NCBI RefSeq assembly: GCF_000274605.1
Contig: NZ_AKNV01000001.1
Span: 1-64,000, forward strand
Direction: 5' to 3'
DNA: 64,000 nucleotides
DNA from: Helicobacter pylori NQ4053
GTDB lineage: Bacteria > Campylobacterota > Campylobacteria > Campylobacterales > Helicobacteraceae
Both the position numbers and the translations under genes were made by a program. Under the pieces are notes generated by a model, which was not told the origin of the DNA, did no database searches, and saw only the letters and a program-made list of their open reading frames with translations. This document shows positions 55,451 to 63,870 of this stretch, one piece after another (position 1 is the first letter of the stretch; the number at the start of each line of letters is the position of its first letter).

Positions 55451-56098
55451 ATGATTTCTCAAATGCTCATTCAAGCCACGCTAGAAACGCTTTATATGGT
55501 GTTTGTAGCGAGCTTTTTGGCGGTTGTTTTTGGCTTGCCTTTGGGGGTTTTATTGTTAGTGAGTAAAAAAGGGCATTTGTTAAACAAACCCCTTTTGCAT
55601 AAAATTTTAGACACTTCTATCAACATGACTCGCTCTTTCCCTTTTATCATTTTGATTATTTTGCTCCTGCCTTTATCGCGCTTTTTGATTGGCACGAGCA
55701 TTGGATCTAGCGCAAGCATTATCCCGCTAGCCATTTCAGCCATTCCTTTTGTCGCAAAGCTTTTTGAAAATTCTTTAATGGAAGTAGAGCATGGCAAGAT
55801 TGAAACCACTTTAAGTTTGGGAGCGTCTCATTTGGAAGTCATTAAAATGATGCTTTTAGAGAGCCTGCCCTCTTTAGTGAACAATATCACCATCACCTTA
55901 ATTTCTTTAATAGGCTATTCGGCTATGGCGGGAGCGTTAGGGGCTGGGGGCTTGGGGGATTTAGCCATTAGGATTGGCTATCAAAGTTATAGGGGCGATG
56001 TGCTTTTTTATGCTGTGGTTGTGATCATCGTTTTAGTGCAAATCATTCAAAGCGCGGGGGATTATGTGGTGAAACGCCTAAGAAAGCATAAGTATTAG
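55451..56098 (+). CDS. metI: Methionine ABC transporter permease MetI
   Basis: 215 residues, five membrane helices, with the permease EAA loop EVEHGKIETTLSLGASHLEV near 116-135 and AMAGALGAGGLGDLAIRIGY near 159-178. Works with MetN and the separate MetQ. Its last 68 bp begin the first unit of the 198-bp triplication (56031 on). Confidence 0.96.
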   Translation: MISQMLIQATLETLYMVFVASFLAVVFGLPLGVLLLVSKKGHLLNKPLLHKILDTSINMTRSFPFIILIILLLPLSRFLIGTSIGSSASIIPLAISAIPFVAKLFENSLMEVEHGKIETTLSLGASHLEVIKMMLLESLPSLVNNITITLISLIGYSAMAGALGAGGLGDLAIRIGYQSYRGDVLFYAVVVIIVLVQIIQSAGDYVVKRLRKHKY

Positions 56099-56628
56099 GG
56101 ATTTGGTTTCGCCTTGTGATTCCAACAAATTAGAACTTTTTTTGAAAAAATTTTTTTGAAAGAAAGTTTTTATCGGTTTAGACCATCGTTCTTTAACCAC
56201 TAAATTATAGTAATGAGATGCAAAAACCTTTTAGTGCAAATCATTCAAAGCGCGGGGGATTATGTGGTGAAACGCCTAAGAAAGCATAAGTATTAGGGAT
56301 TTGGTTTCGCCTTGTGATTCCAACAAATTAGAACTTTTTTTGAAAAAATTTTTTTTGAAAGAAAGTTTTTATCGGTTTAGACCATCGTTCTTTAACCACT
56401 AAATTATAGTAATGAGATGCAAAAACCTTTTAGTGCAAATCATTCAAAGCGCGGGGGATTATGTGGTGAAACGCCTAAGAAAGCATAAGTATTAGGGATT
56501 TGGTTTCGCCTTGTGATTCCAACAAATTAGAACTTTTTTTGAAAAAATTTTTTTTGAAAGAAAGTTTTTATCGGTTTAGACCATCGTTCTTTAACCACTA
56601 AATTATAGTAATGAGATGCAAAAACCTT
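56031..56628. repeat. 198-bp tandem triplication across the metI / glycosyltransferase junction
   Basis: Three head-to-tail copies beginning TTTTAGTGCAAATCATTCAA at 56031, 56229 and 56428 (periods 198 and 199 bp). Each holds the last 68 bp of metI and about 100 bp of the 3' end of the convergent glycosyltransferase. The copies differ mainly in one T of a T-run. Copy 1 carries the true end of metI; copy 3 carries the true end of the glycosyltransferase. The rest (56099-56526) is non-coding residue. Confidence 0.95.
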
Positions 56629-57645
56629 AATGGAGCGTATGCTCACTTCATAAAGACGCTTATCTTGAGAAAAATAATGGATTTTTTGAGCAATATCTCG
56701 GTATTCTATGCGTTTTTTTTGCATTTCTAGAGTGAAGTCTTTCCAAAATGGAGTGTGTGCAAGCATCTCTAACCACAGGTGGTATTGGTTCCCCAAAGGG
56801 AACTCCCAAGGTTTGCCATTGTAGATTCCAAGAGCATCTTTATCAGATTCATAGTGCATGATAATAGGGTTTGAAAGAATGTCTTGAATTTGAGAGATCT
56901 CATAGGGGATTTGCTGGCGATAGATAAATTCATTGGGTTTGTCTTGGTGGATGATTTCAAACCGAATGGGTAAGGAAGCTTTATGCCTCAAATCATTAAG
57001 TTCTTCTTGATAATAATAAGGTAAAACACAATAGTATAAGGGAAGTTCTTTAATATAAGCATGCAAATGGTGTATTAATGTAGGTTCTTTAAAATATGGA
57101 CGCATTACTTGAATTTTAAATTTTTCTAAGACCTGTTGGGTGAAAGAGTGCTCTCGCATGTAATCCAAATTGCAAAACCAAAACCCCTCTGTAACTGATT
57201 GTGATACTAAACTTATCACACCACTCAAATGAAAAGATTCGCTTGTGTCTAAAGCGATAAAATCATCAGCGAAAGCTCTGCAAAAGACCACATCCACATC
57301 AGACCAAATCATTTTGCTGTATTGGGGGAATAAACTAGGGAGAAGGTATTTGACCAGAATCATTCTAGAATAGCGATTAACCCATGCACTATCCGTGATG
57401 GTGGGCAAAGAATCAAGAGTGGCGCTAATATCTTGGCATTTTAAAGCGGCAAAATGCTTGAAAGGCTTGATAGTTTCTTGGAGTCTGTTTAAATCATCTT
57501 CATTCAAACCGCTATAGAATACATAGATACTGAAAAATACCCCTTCAACTGCATGATGGGCATGCAATAAAGAGTAGAGAGCCACAGCCCCTGTTTTTAG
57601 GTAGTTTTTATCAAAGGCAAAGGCAATAGGGATTTCATGTTGCAT
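56527..57645 (-). CDS. Family 8 glycosyltransferase (LPS)
   Basis: 372 residues from the ATG at 57645 (AAGGAA upstream). GT8 (LgtC/WaaJ-like): IPIAFAFDKNYL start near 5-16, DxD metal site SDVDVVF near 114, FNSGVLLMNL-type region reading FWFCNLDYMRE near 157. Adds a sugar, probably to LPS core or O-chain; the acceptor is unknown. The C-terminal tail (TFFQKKFFQKKF) is encoded inside the third copy of the triplication, so tail length could vary with recombination. A TATGAT on the minus strand near 57678 may be its -10. Confidence 0.88.
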   Translation of the reverse strand: MQHEIPIAFAFDKNYLKTGAVALYSLLHAHHAVEGVFFSIYVFYSGLNEDDLNRLQETIKPFKHFAALKCQDISATLDSLPTITDSAWVNRYSRMILVKYLLPSLFPQYSKMIWSDVDVVFCRAFADDFIALDTSESFHLSGVISLVSQSVTEGFWFCNLDYMREHSFTQQVLEKFKIQVMRPYFKEPTLIHHLHAYIKELPLYYCVLPYYYQEELNDLRHKASLPIRFEIIHQDKPNEFIYRQQIPYEISQIQDILSNPIIMHYESDKDALGIYNGKPWEFPLGNQYHLWLEMLAHTPFWKDFTLEMQKKRIEYRDIAQKIHYFSQDKRLYEVSIRSIKVFASHYYNLVVKERWSKPIKTFFQKKFFQKKF

Positions 57646-57693
57646 CAATTTTCCTTGGAGATTTTGTGAAAATAAACTATATCATAGCTTATG

Positions 57694-58122
57694 TTAGTTT
57701 TTATCGATAAATTTATCCATCTGTTTTTCTAAGTCTATGATTTGCGTTATCGCTCCCTCTAAAATTTCAAAATTTTTAGCGTTTTTTGGGGCAATGCATG
57801 CAAGCTTGTTGGAAGACTTTTCTAATGATTGGATGTCTTTAAGCAAGGTTTTTAAAACTTCTATGCTTTTAAAATCCTTTTCAAAATAATCATCAAATTG
57901 TTGCTCTGTTTGAGACAAATTCTCTAAAAAATCGTTTTGAAGACGCATTTGGGTGCGATCATGCCCGGTTTCAATACAGGTTTTATAGGTTTTATTGATC
58001 GCAGTCAAAACCTCTTTGGCTTTCAAAAAAGCCTTGGAAAGTTCAGCGATGATTTCATAATGTTCGCCCTCTGCTCTTAAAAACCCTAAAAATAGTGAAA
58101 TGAGCAATAACTTTTTTAGCAT
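57694..58122 (-). CDS. Hypothetical exported helical protein, 142 aa
   Basis: Signal peptide about 1-17 (LLLISLFLGFLRA), then an all-helical mature part with Leu/Ile heptads (about 50-140) and two Cys (about residues 46 and 112). Not recognised. Lies 9 bp downstream of lpxF on the same strand, so envelope-related by context. Confidence 0.75.
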   Translation of the reverse strand: MLKKLLLISLFLGFLRAEGEHYEIIAELSKAFLKAKEVLTAINKTYKTCIETGHDRTQMRLQNDFLENLSQTEQQFDDYFEKDFKSIEVLKTLLKDIQSLEKSSNKLACIAPKNAKNFEILEGAITQIIDLEKQMDKFIDKN

Positions 58123-58131
58123 TTTATCCCT

Positions 58132-58728
58132 TTACCATTGATAAGAAAAGCTCACCCCATAGCGGCTACTGCCTTTAAAGTCGCTAGAGATTTCAGGATA
58201 GAGCATCCATCGCTTGGGTTTGTAGCGTGAAGTGAATAAATAGGCAAACCCCCATGCGATAAGACTGCCGATCGTAACTTGCAAGATCGTGTGTTGTCCT
58301 GCCACCACTCTGCTAGCATCAGTGAGGATTGCAAGAGCGATCACAGGAAGAGCTGGTTTCCACCCATAGCGGTAATACACAAACCCAGCCGCGCTAAACA
58401 CCCCCCCAGCATGCCCGCTTGGCATGCCTCTCCAAGAATTACAGCATGGGCGTTTAGCAAATCCCACTCTAGCCCCATCTTTATGGGCGTTGCTAAAAGC
58501 TCCTTTAAGGCCATAAATCACCCCTTGAGTAACCAAAGTGCCGACCGCTAATTCCCCTAATCCTCTATAATCGCGCATCGCTAAACTGACCGTACCTACA
58601 AAAATAGGCAAAAACCTGAGCACATCGCCGATCTCTTCTAAAATGTATGCCCCCTCATTGATCGGCTCACTCCTTAAAGGATAGACCCATAAGAGCAGGC
58701 TCAAAAAAAGACCTTTGAGCTTTTTCAT
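58132..58728 (-). CDS. lpxF: Lipid A 4'-phosphatase LpxF (PAP2 family)
   Basis: 198 residues from the ATG at 58728, which shares its A with the wecA stop. N-terminal signal/anchor, then PAP2 motifs: KRP near 94, MPSGHAGG near 104-111, SRVVAGQH near 143-150, followed by TILQ where an Asp is usual. In H. pylori this gene (HP1580 from memory) removes the 4'-phosphate of lipid A, giving polymyxin resistance and low TLR4 activity. It sits with wecA and a GT8 gene, an LPS cluster. Confidence 0.88.
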   Translation of the reverse strand: MKKLKGLFLSLLLWVYPLRSEPINEGAYILEEIGDVLRFLPIFVGTVSLAMRDYRGLGELAVGTLVTQGVIYGLKGAFSNAHKDGARVGFAKRPCCNSWRGMPSGHAGGVFSAAGFVYYRYGWKPALPVIALAILTDASRVVAGQHTILQVTIGSLIAWGFAYLFTSRYKPKRWMLYPEISSDFKGSSRYGVSFSYQW

Positions 58729-59735
58729 TAAAACGCTCGCTTTTCTAAAGTGCAAACTTGCCTATTCAAATAAACATAGCCTATTAAATAGCATGCAATA
58801 AAGACTAGGCCAATGACAATGAGCGCGTAAGGATTTAAGCGGAATAAGACGCTGATTAAAATAAAAGGCAGGTTGCACAGAATAAGGATAAACGCGCATA
58901 AAGGGTTGGGGTAATTGAAAGAGCGTTGTTGCAAGAATTTAAATAAAAGGGTGTGCAAATGCAAATTATCTGGCATGGTGGCTTTCTGGCGTTTTATTTT
59001 GCGTCTAAGGATACTAAAAAGCACCTCTATGACCGGATAAAGCATTAAATTGAGCCCAAAAAACACGCTGATTTTTTGCTCCAAACTCAAATGTAAAAGG
59101 GAAATCCCGCACACCAAACCCAAAAAATACGCCCCCCCATCGCCTAAAAAAATCTTTCCTGAAGGGAAATTTAACACCATAAACCCAAGCACCATGTAAG
59201 CTAATAGGCACGCCAAACTGCTAGGCTCTATATAATGGATGACTAAAAGCGTAATCGTGCAAATCCCTGATGCCAGTCCGTTAAACCCGTCAATGATATT
59301 AATAGCGTTACTGATGCCAACTAGCATAAAAATTGCGAATAAAAAAGCGATAAAATAAGGCAAGCTAAAAAGGGGCGAAAAATCGCTCACCACTAAAGGC
59401 GTTGATGAGATGATGCAAACAACCCCTACGGCTTGCAAAATAAGGCGTATTTTGGGGCTGAGTGAAAGGTTAATGTCTTCTAAAAAACCGCTCAAAAACA
59501 CTAGCGATAGCCCCAAAAAAACAAAAAACCCCTTAAAAGGTGCTTCAAAAGGTTCAAAATAACAAGCCAACGCAAAAGAAAGAAAGATCCCAAGCCCCCC
59601 GGCTCGTGGGGTTCTTGCATGATGGAAGCCTTGGATTTTATTAGCGTTATCCACAAAGAGCATGGATTTTTTAGACCACAGAACAATCAAAGAGCAAATA
59701 AATAAACTGGTTAAAAAATATAGCACCCACAACAC
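58728..59735 (-). CDS. wecA: Undecaprenyl-phosphate GlcNAc-1-phosphate transferase WecA
   Basis: 335 residues, about ten membrane helices. MraY/WecA family: HHARTPRAGGLGIFLSF near 39-55, NIIDGFNGLASG near 148-159, FLGDGGAYFLG near 198-208. Starts O-antigen synthesis in H. pylori by loading GlcNAc on the lipid carrier. Its own TATAAT is at 59776-59771. Overlaps the lpxF start by one base. Confidence 0.93.
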   Translation of the reverse strand: MLWVLYFLTSLFICSLIVLWSKKSMLFVDNANKIQGFHHARTPRAGGLGIFLSFALACYFEPFEAPFKGFFVFLGLSLVFLSGFLEDINLSLSPKIRLILQAVGVVCIISSTPLVVSDFSPLFSLPYFIAFLFAIFMLVGISNAINIIDGFNGLASGICTITLLVIHYIEPSSLACLLAYMVLGFMVLNFPSGKIFLGDGGAYFLGLVCGISLLHLSLEQKISVFFGLNLMLYPVIEVLFSILRRKIKRQKATMPDNLHLHTLLFKFLQQRSFNYPNPLCAFILILCNLPFILISVLFRLNPYALIVIGLVFIACYLIGYVYLNRQVCTLEKRAF

Positions 59736-59770
59736 TTTTTATTGGATTTAATTGGTATTTTGTTTTGGGT

Positions 59771-59776
59771 ATTATA
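59771..59776 (-). promoter_or_regulatory. -10 box of wecA-lpxF
   Basis: GCTATAATACCC on the minus strand, about 36 bp before the wecA ATG. Confidence 0.65.
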
Positions 59777-59830
59777 GCAAAAGATAGCTTGATGATAAAA
59801 TCTTATAGGTATAAGAGGTGGGTTTTATGT

Positions 59831-59836
59831 TACAAT
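59831..59836 (+). promoter_or_regulatory. -10 box of pdxJ-pdxA
   Basis: TGTTACAATTCC, 35 bp before the pdxJ ATG; divergent from the wecA promoter. Confidence 0.55.
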
Positions 59837-59870
59837 TCCAAAAATCATTATTATAAAATAAAGGATAGTC

Positions 59871-60659
59871 ATGCGTTTTGGATTGAATATTGATCACATT
59901 GTTACTTTAAGAGAAATAAGAAAGACTTATGAGCCTGAGATTTTAGAAGCCTTATTCATCGCTAAAAACACCCATAAAGTGGATTTAATCACCATCCATT
60001 TGAGAGAAGACAAACGACACATTCAAAATGAAGATGTTTTGAGGCTTCTTGAAATAAGCCCCTTGCCTATCAACATTGAATGCTCTATCAACGCTGAAAT
60101 CACTGATTTTTTATGCTCTTTAAAAAATAAGCCCAGTAAGGTTACGATCGTGCCTGAAAACAGAAATGAGGTTACGACAGAGGGGGGGTTGGATTGCTCA
60201 CTAAAGGGTTTAGGAGAGGTGATTAGAGCGTATCACAATAAAGGCATTGAAGTGTCTTTGTTTATTGATCCTTTAAAAGACTCTTTGCATTTTGCAAGGG
60301 AGCATCAAGTCAAGCAAGTGGAGTTCCACACTGGGGTGTATGCGAATTTGCACAACGCTTTATATTCTAACGCTAACAATCAAATCCATGCCATTAGCGC
60401 GCTCAAAGACAAAAGCCCTAAAGAATTGAAAGAAGAATTGCACAACGCCTTTTTACAATTAAGAAAAATGAGTAAAGAAGCGTTTTTTATGGGCATTGTG
60501 GCATGCGCTGGGCATGGGTTGAATTATACTAACGTGAAAGAATTGTTAAAAATCCCTTCTTTAAGAGAGCTTAATATCGGTCATAGCGTGGTTTCAAAAG
60601 CGGTTTTAGTGGGCTTAGAAAAAGCGATTTTAGAAATGGCGCAACTTATTAAGCGATAA
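59871..60659 (+). CDS. pdxJ: Pyridoxine 5'-phosphate synthase
   Basis: 262 residues, TIM-barrel enzyme joining deoxyxylulose 5-phosphate with aminoacetone phosphate in vitamin B6 synthesis. GLNIDHIVTLREIRKTYEPE near 4-23, IHLREDKRHIQ near 43-53, VPENRNEVTTEGGLD near 92-106, HAGHGLNY-type CAGHGLNY near 214. A G7 tract at 60183-60189 encodes EGGL in frame. AAAGGA precedes the ATG. Confidence 0.97.
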   Translation: MRFGLNIDHIVTLREIRKTYEPEILEALFIAKNTHKVDLITIHLREDKRHIQNEDVLRLLEISPLPINIECSINAEITDFLCSLKNKPSKVTIVPENRNEVTTEGGLDCSLKGLGEVIRAYHNKGIEVSLFIDPLKDSLHFAREHQVKQVEFHTGVYANLHNALYSNANNQIHAISALKDKSPKELKEELHNAFLQLRKMSKEAFFMGIVACAGHGLNYTNVKELLKIPSLRELNIGHSVVSKAVLVGLEKAILEMAQLIKR

Positions 60660-60660
60660 A

Positions 60661-61584
60661 ATGGCTAAAAAGAAAATTGCGATCAGTTGCGGGGATATTC
60701 AAGGCGTAGGCTTAGAGTTGATTTTAAAAAGCCATAAGGAAGTGAGCGCGATTTGTGAGCCGTTGTATCTCGTTCATGGCGAACTTTTAGAGCGGGCCAA
60801 TCAATTGCTTGATAACGCTTATGAAACTAAAACGCTTAACACACTCGCTATTGATGCCCCCTTACCTTTATTAAACTCTAGCACGATAGGCAAAGTTAGC
60901 GCTCAAAGCGGGGCGTATAGTTTTGAGAGTTTTAAAAAGGCTTGCGAGTTGGCGGATAGTAAAGAAGTGGATGGCATTTGCACTTTGCCTATCAACAAAC
61001 TCGCATGGCAACAAGCTCAAATCCCTTTTGTGGGGCATACCGATTTTTTGAAACAACGCTATAAAGATCATCAAATCATCATGATGCTTGGGTGTTCTAA
61101 ACTCTTTGTAGGGCTATTTAGCGACCATGTACCTTTAGGGGCGGTTTCTCAACTCATTCAAGTGGAATCGTTGGTCCGGTTTTTGTTAGCGTTTCAAAAA
61201 AGCACTCAAGCTAAAATCGTTCAAGTGTGTGGTTTTAACCCCCATGCGGGCGAAGAGGGATTGTTTGGAAAAGAAGATGAAAGGATTTTAAAAGCTATTC
61301 AAGAGAGCAACCAAACGCTAGGCTTTGAATGCTTTTTGGGGCCCTTGCCTGCAGATAGCGCTTTTGCCCCAAATAAACGCAAAATAACCCCCTTTTATGT
61401 GAGCATGAGCCATGATGTGGGGCTAGCCCCTTTAAAAGCGCTCTATTTTGATGAAAGCATTAATGTGAGTTTGAACGCCCCCATTTTACGCGCTTCCACT
61501 GACCACGGCACGGCGTTTGATATCGCTTATCAAAATAAAGCGAACCATAAAAGCTATTTGAACGCGATCAAATATTTAGCTTAA
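60661..61584 (+). CDS. pdxA: 4-hydroxythreonine-4-phosphate dehydrogenase
   Basis: 307 residues, the partner enzyme of PdxJ. Motifs: SCGDIQGVGLELILK near 9-23, PFVGHTDFL near 122, SDHVPLGAV near 154, GFNPHAGEEGLFGKED near 194-209, DHGTAFDIAY near 281-290. The metal-binding histidines are intact. Begins 1 bp after pdxJ ends. Confidence 0.96.
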   Translation: MAKKKIAISCGDIQGVGLELILKSHKEVSAICEPLYLVHGELLERANQLLDNAYETKTLNTLAIDAPLPLLNSSTIGKVSAQSGAYSFESFKKACELADSKEVDGICTLPINKLAWQQAQIPFVGHTDFLKQRYKDHQIIMMLGCSKLFVGLFSDHVPLGAVSQLIQVESLVRFLLAFQKSTQAKIVQVCGFNPHAGEEGLFGKEDERILKAIQESNQTLGFECFLGPLPADSAFAPNKRKITPFYVSMSHDVGLAPLKALYFDESINVSLNAPILRASTDHGTAFDIAYQNKANHKSYLNAIKYLA

Positions 61585-61683
61585 AGATTTTTTCTAAAAA
61601 GGGGGCTTATTTTATTCAAAGCTTTAATTTTAGATTTTATTTCTTTATTCTTTATGCTCAATGTTTAGTTCTAGCTTTCTATT

Positions 61684-61713
61684 CATTGGTATTTTTGTCA
61701 TTGGTATTTTTGT
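61684..61713. repeat. Perfect 15-bp tandem duplication upstream of tsaD
   Basis: CATTGGTATTTTTGT twice in a row (61684-61698, 61699-61713), about 50 bp before the tsaD -10 box. A recent slippage product. Confidence 0.85.
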
Positions 61714-61764
61714 AAATTCACTTTTTAGTTTTGGTTTAAAGGTTTTAGAATGCCGCTAACAAGG

Positions 61765-61770
61765 TATAAT
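61765..61770 (+). promoter_or_regulatory. -10 box of tsaD
   Basis: GGTATAATTC, 33 bp before the ATG. Confidence 0.65.
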
Positions 61771-61802
61771 TCAAGCAAAAACACCATTCAAAGATAAAGA
61801 TA

Positions 61803-62825
61803 ATGATTTTAAGCATTGAAAGTTCTTGCGATGACAGCTCTTTAGCCCTTACAAGAATAAAGGACGCTCAACTCATCGCTCATTTTAAAATCTCTCAAGA
61901 AAAGCACCACAGCTCTTATGGAGGCGTTGTGCCTGAGCTTGCATCACGCTTGCATGCTGAGAATTTGCCGCTCTTATTAGAACGCATTAAAATCAGCTTG
62001 AATAGGGATTTTTCCAAGCTCAAAGCCATCGCTATCACTAACCAGCCAGGTTTGAGCGTTACCTTAATAGAAGGTTTGATGATGGCGAAAGCCTTGAGCT
62101 TGTCTTTGAATTTGCCCTTGATTTTAGAAGATCATTTGAGAGGGCATGTGTATTCGCTCTTTATCAATGAAAAACAAACCTGCATGCCTTTAAGCGTGCT
62201 GTTAGTCTCTGGGGGGCATTCTTTGATTTTAGAGGCTAGAGATTATGAAGACATTAAAATCGTTGCCACGAGTTTAGACGATAGCTTTGGGGAGAGTTTT
62301 GATAAGGTTTCCAAAATGCTTGATTTAGGCTATCCAGGAGGCCCTATAGTGGAAAAATTAGCCCTTGATTACGCGCATCAAAACGAGCCTTTAATGTTCC
62401 CTATCCCTTTAAAAAACAGCCCGAATCTGGCTTTTAGTTTTTCAGGTTTAAAAAATGCGGTGCGTTTGGAGGTTGAAAAAAACGCTCCCAATTTGAATGA
62501 AGCGATCAAACAAAAGATTGCCTATCATTTTCAAAGCGCAGCGATTGAGCATTTAATCCAGCAGACTACACGCTATTTTAAAATCAAACGCCCTAAAATT
62601 TTTGGCATTGTGGGAGGAGCGAGCCAGAATCTGGCTTTAAGAAAGGCGTTTGAAAACCTGTGTGCTGAGTTTGATTGCAAGCTTGTTTTAGCCCCTTTAG
62701 AATTTTGCAGCGACAATGCCGCTATGATAGGGCGATCCAGCCTAGAAGCCTATCAAAAAAAGCGCTTTGTCCCTTTAGAGAAGGCCAACATTTCGCCAAG
62801 AACGCTGTTAAAAAATTTTGAGTGA
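61803..62825 (+). CDS. tsaD: tRNA threonylcarbamoyladenosine transferase TsaD
   Basis: 340 residues, ASKHA-fold protein that with TsaB/TsaE makes t6A37 in tRNAs. N-terminal ILSIESSCDDSS near 2-13, the iron-site HxxxH region reading GGVVPELASRLH near 40-51, LLVSGGHSLI near 129-138, GGPIVEKLA near 181, GGASQNLALR near 274. Full length. Formerly called Gcp, O-sialoglycoprotease. Confidence 0.96.
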   Translation: MILSIESSCDDSSLALTRIKDAQLIAHFKISQEKHHSSYGGVVPELASRLHAENLPLLLERIKISLNRDFSKLKAIAITNQPGLSVTLIEGLMMAKALSLSLNLPLILEDHLRGHVYSLFINEKQTCMPLSVLLVSGGHSLILEARDYEDIKIVATSLDDSFGESFDKVSKMLDLGYPGGPIVEKLALDYAHQNEPLMFPIPLKNSPNLAFSFSGLKNAVRLEVEKNAPNLNEAIKQKIAYHFQSAAIEHLIQQTTRYFKIKRPKIFGIVGGASQNLALRKAFENLCAEFDCKLVLAPLEFCSDNAAMIGRSSLEAYQKKRFVPLEKANISPRTLLKNFE

Positions 62826-62958
62826 ATGGATACAAAAAGAAAGCGCTAAAACGCCCTAAAATTCATCAATAGCGTCAAGTATCGGTTATTTTGAGGCAAG
62901 AGCTTAAAAAAGAGGGTGTTAAAAAAGCGCGTTTAGTCAAATTTAATCTTATTTTTGT

Positions 62959-62964
62959 TAGAAT
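62959..62964 (+). promoter_or_regulatory. Candidate -10 box of flgG
   Basis: TTTGTTAGAATTTTG, 35 bp before the ATG; no GG-N10-GC sigma54 site was seen here. Confidence 0.4.
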
Positions 62965-62998
62965 TTTGGGTGATTAAGTTTTAGTTTAAAGGGAAAAA

Positions 62999-63787
62999 AT
63001 GCTTCGTTCTCTCTATAGTGCCACTTCAGGGATGCTCGCCCAACAAACGCACATTGACACCACTTCAAACAATATCGCTAATGTCAATACCACCGGGTTT
63101 AAAAAATCTCGCGCAGATTTTAACGACTTGTTTTACCAAGCGATGCAATACGCTGGCACCAACACAAGCAACACGACTTTATCGCCAGATGGCATGGAAG
63201 TGGGCTTAGGAGTGCGCCCTAGCGCGATCACTAAAATGTTTTCGCAAGGCAGCCCTAAAGAAACGGAAAACAATTTAGATGTCGCCATTACGGGCAAAGG
63301 CTTTTTTCAAGTCCAATTGCCTGATGGCACCACCGCTTATACAAGAAGCGGGAATTTTAAGCTAGACGAACAGGGCAATCTTGTAACGAGCGAGGGCTAT
63401 CTCCTCATCCCTCAAATCACTTTGCCTGAAGACACCACGCAAGTAAACATCGGTGTGGATGGCACGGTGAGCGTGACTCAAGGCTTGCAAACGACTTCTA
63501 ATGTGATCGGGCAAATCACTTTGGCTAATTTTGTCAATCCAGCGGGGCTTCACTCTATGGGGGATAATTTGTTTTCCATCACCAATGCTAGCGGTGATGC
63601 GATTGTGGGCAATCCGGATTCTCAAGGCTTAGGCAAGTTAAGACAAGGCTTTTTGGAGCTTAGCAATGTGAGATTGGTAGAAGAAATGACGGATCTAATC
63701 ACCGCTCAAAGGGCTTATGAAGCCAATTCTAAAAGCATTCAAACCGCTGATGCCATGCTCCAAACCGTCAATTCTCTCAAACGCTAA
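62999..63787 (+). CDS. flgG: Flagellar distal rod protein FlgG
   Basis: 262 residues. N-terminal rod motif SGMLAQQTHIDTTSNNIANV near 10-29 and C-terminal LVEEMTDLITAQRAYEANSK near 224-243, both for helical packing. Middle DUF1533-like beta domain (AITGKGFFQVQLPDGTTAYT). Unlinked to flgBC, as usual in H. pylori. Confidence 0.97.
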   Translation: MLRSLYSATSGMLAQQTHIDTTSNNIANVNTTGFKKSRADFNDLFYQAMQYAGTNTSNTTLSPDGMEVGLGVRPSAITKMFSQGSPKETENNLDVAITGKGFFQVQLPDGTTAYTRSGNFKLDEQGNLVTSEGYLLIPQITLPEDTTQVNIGVDGTVSVTQGLQTTSNVIGQITLANFVNPAGLHSMGDNLFSITNASGDAIVGNPDSQGLGKLRQGFLELSNVRLVEEMTDLITAQRAYEANSKSIQTADAMLQTVNSLKR

Positions 63788-63870
63788 TTGGAGCGGTTGC
63801 TACCATTCTTTAATTCTTGTGGCTAGGGTTTTTAAGGTTTTCAACACCGCTTTTTGGGTTATTGCTTGGG

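Noticed and set aside
60183-60189. G7 tract in pdxJ and the similar ones in ftsW, secF and mfd as contingency loci
   Set aside because: All in frame, encode conserved glycines, and are short for H. pylori switches.
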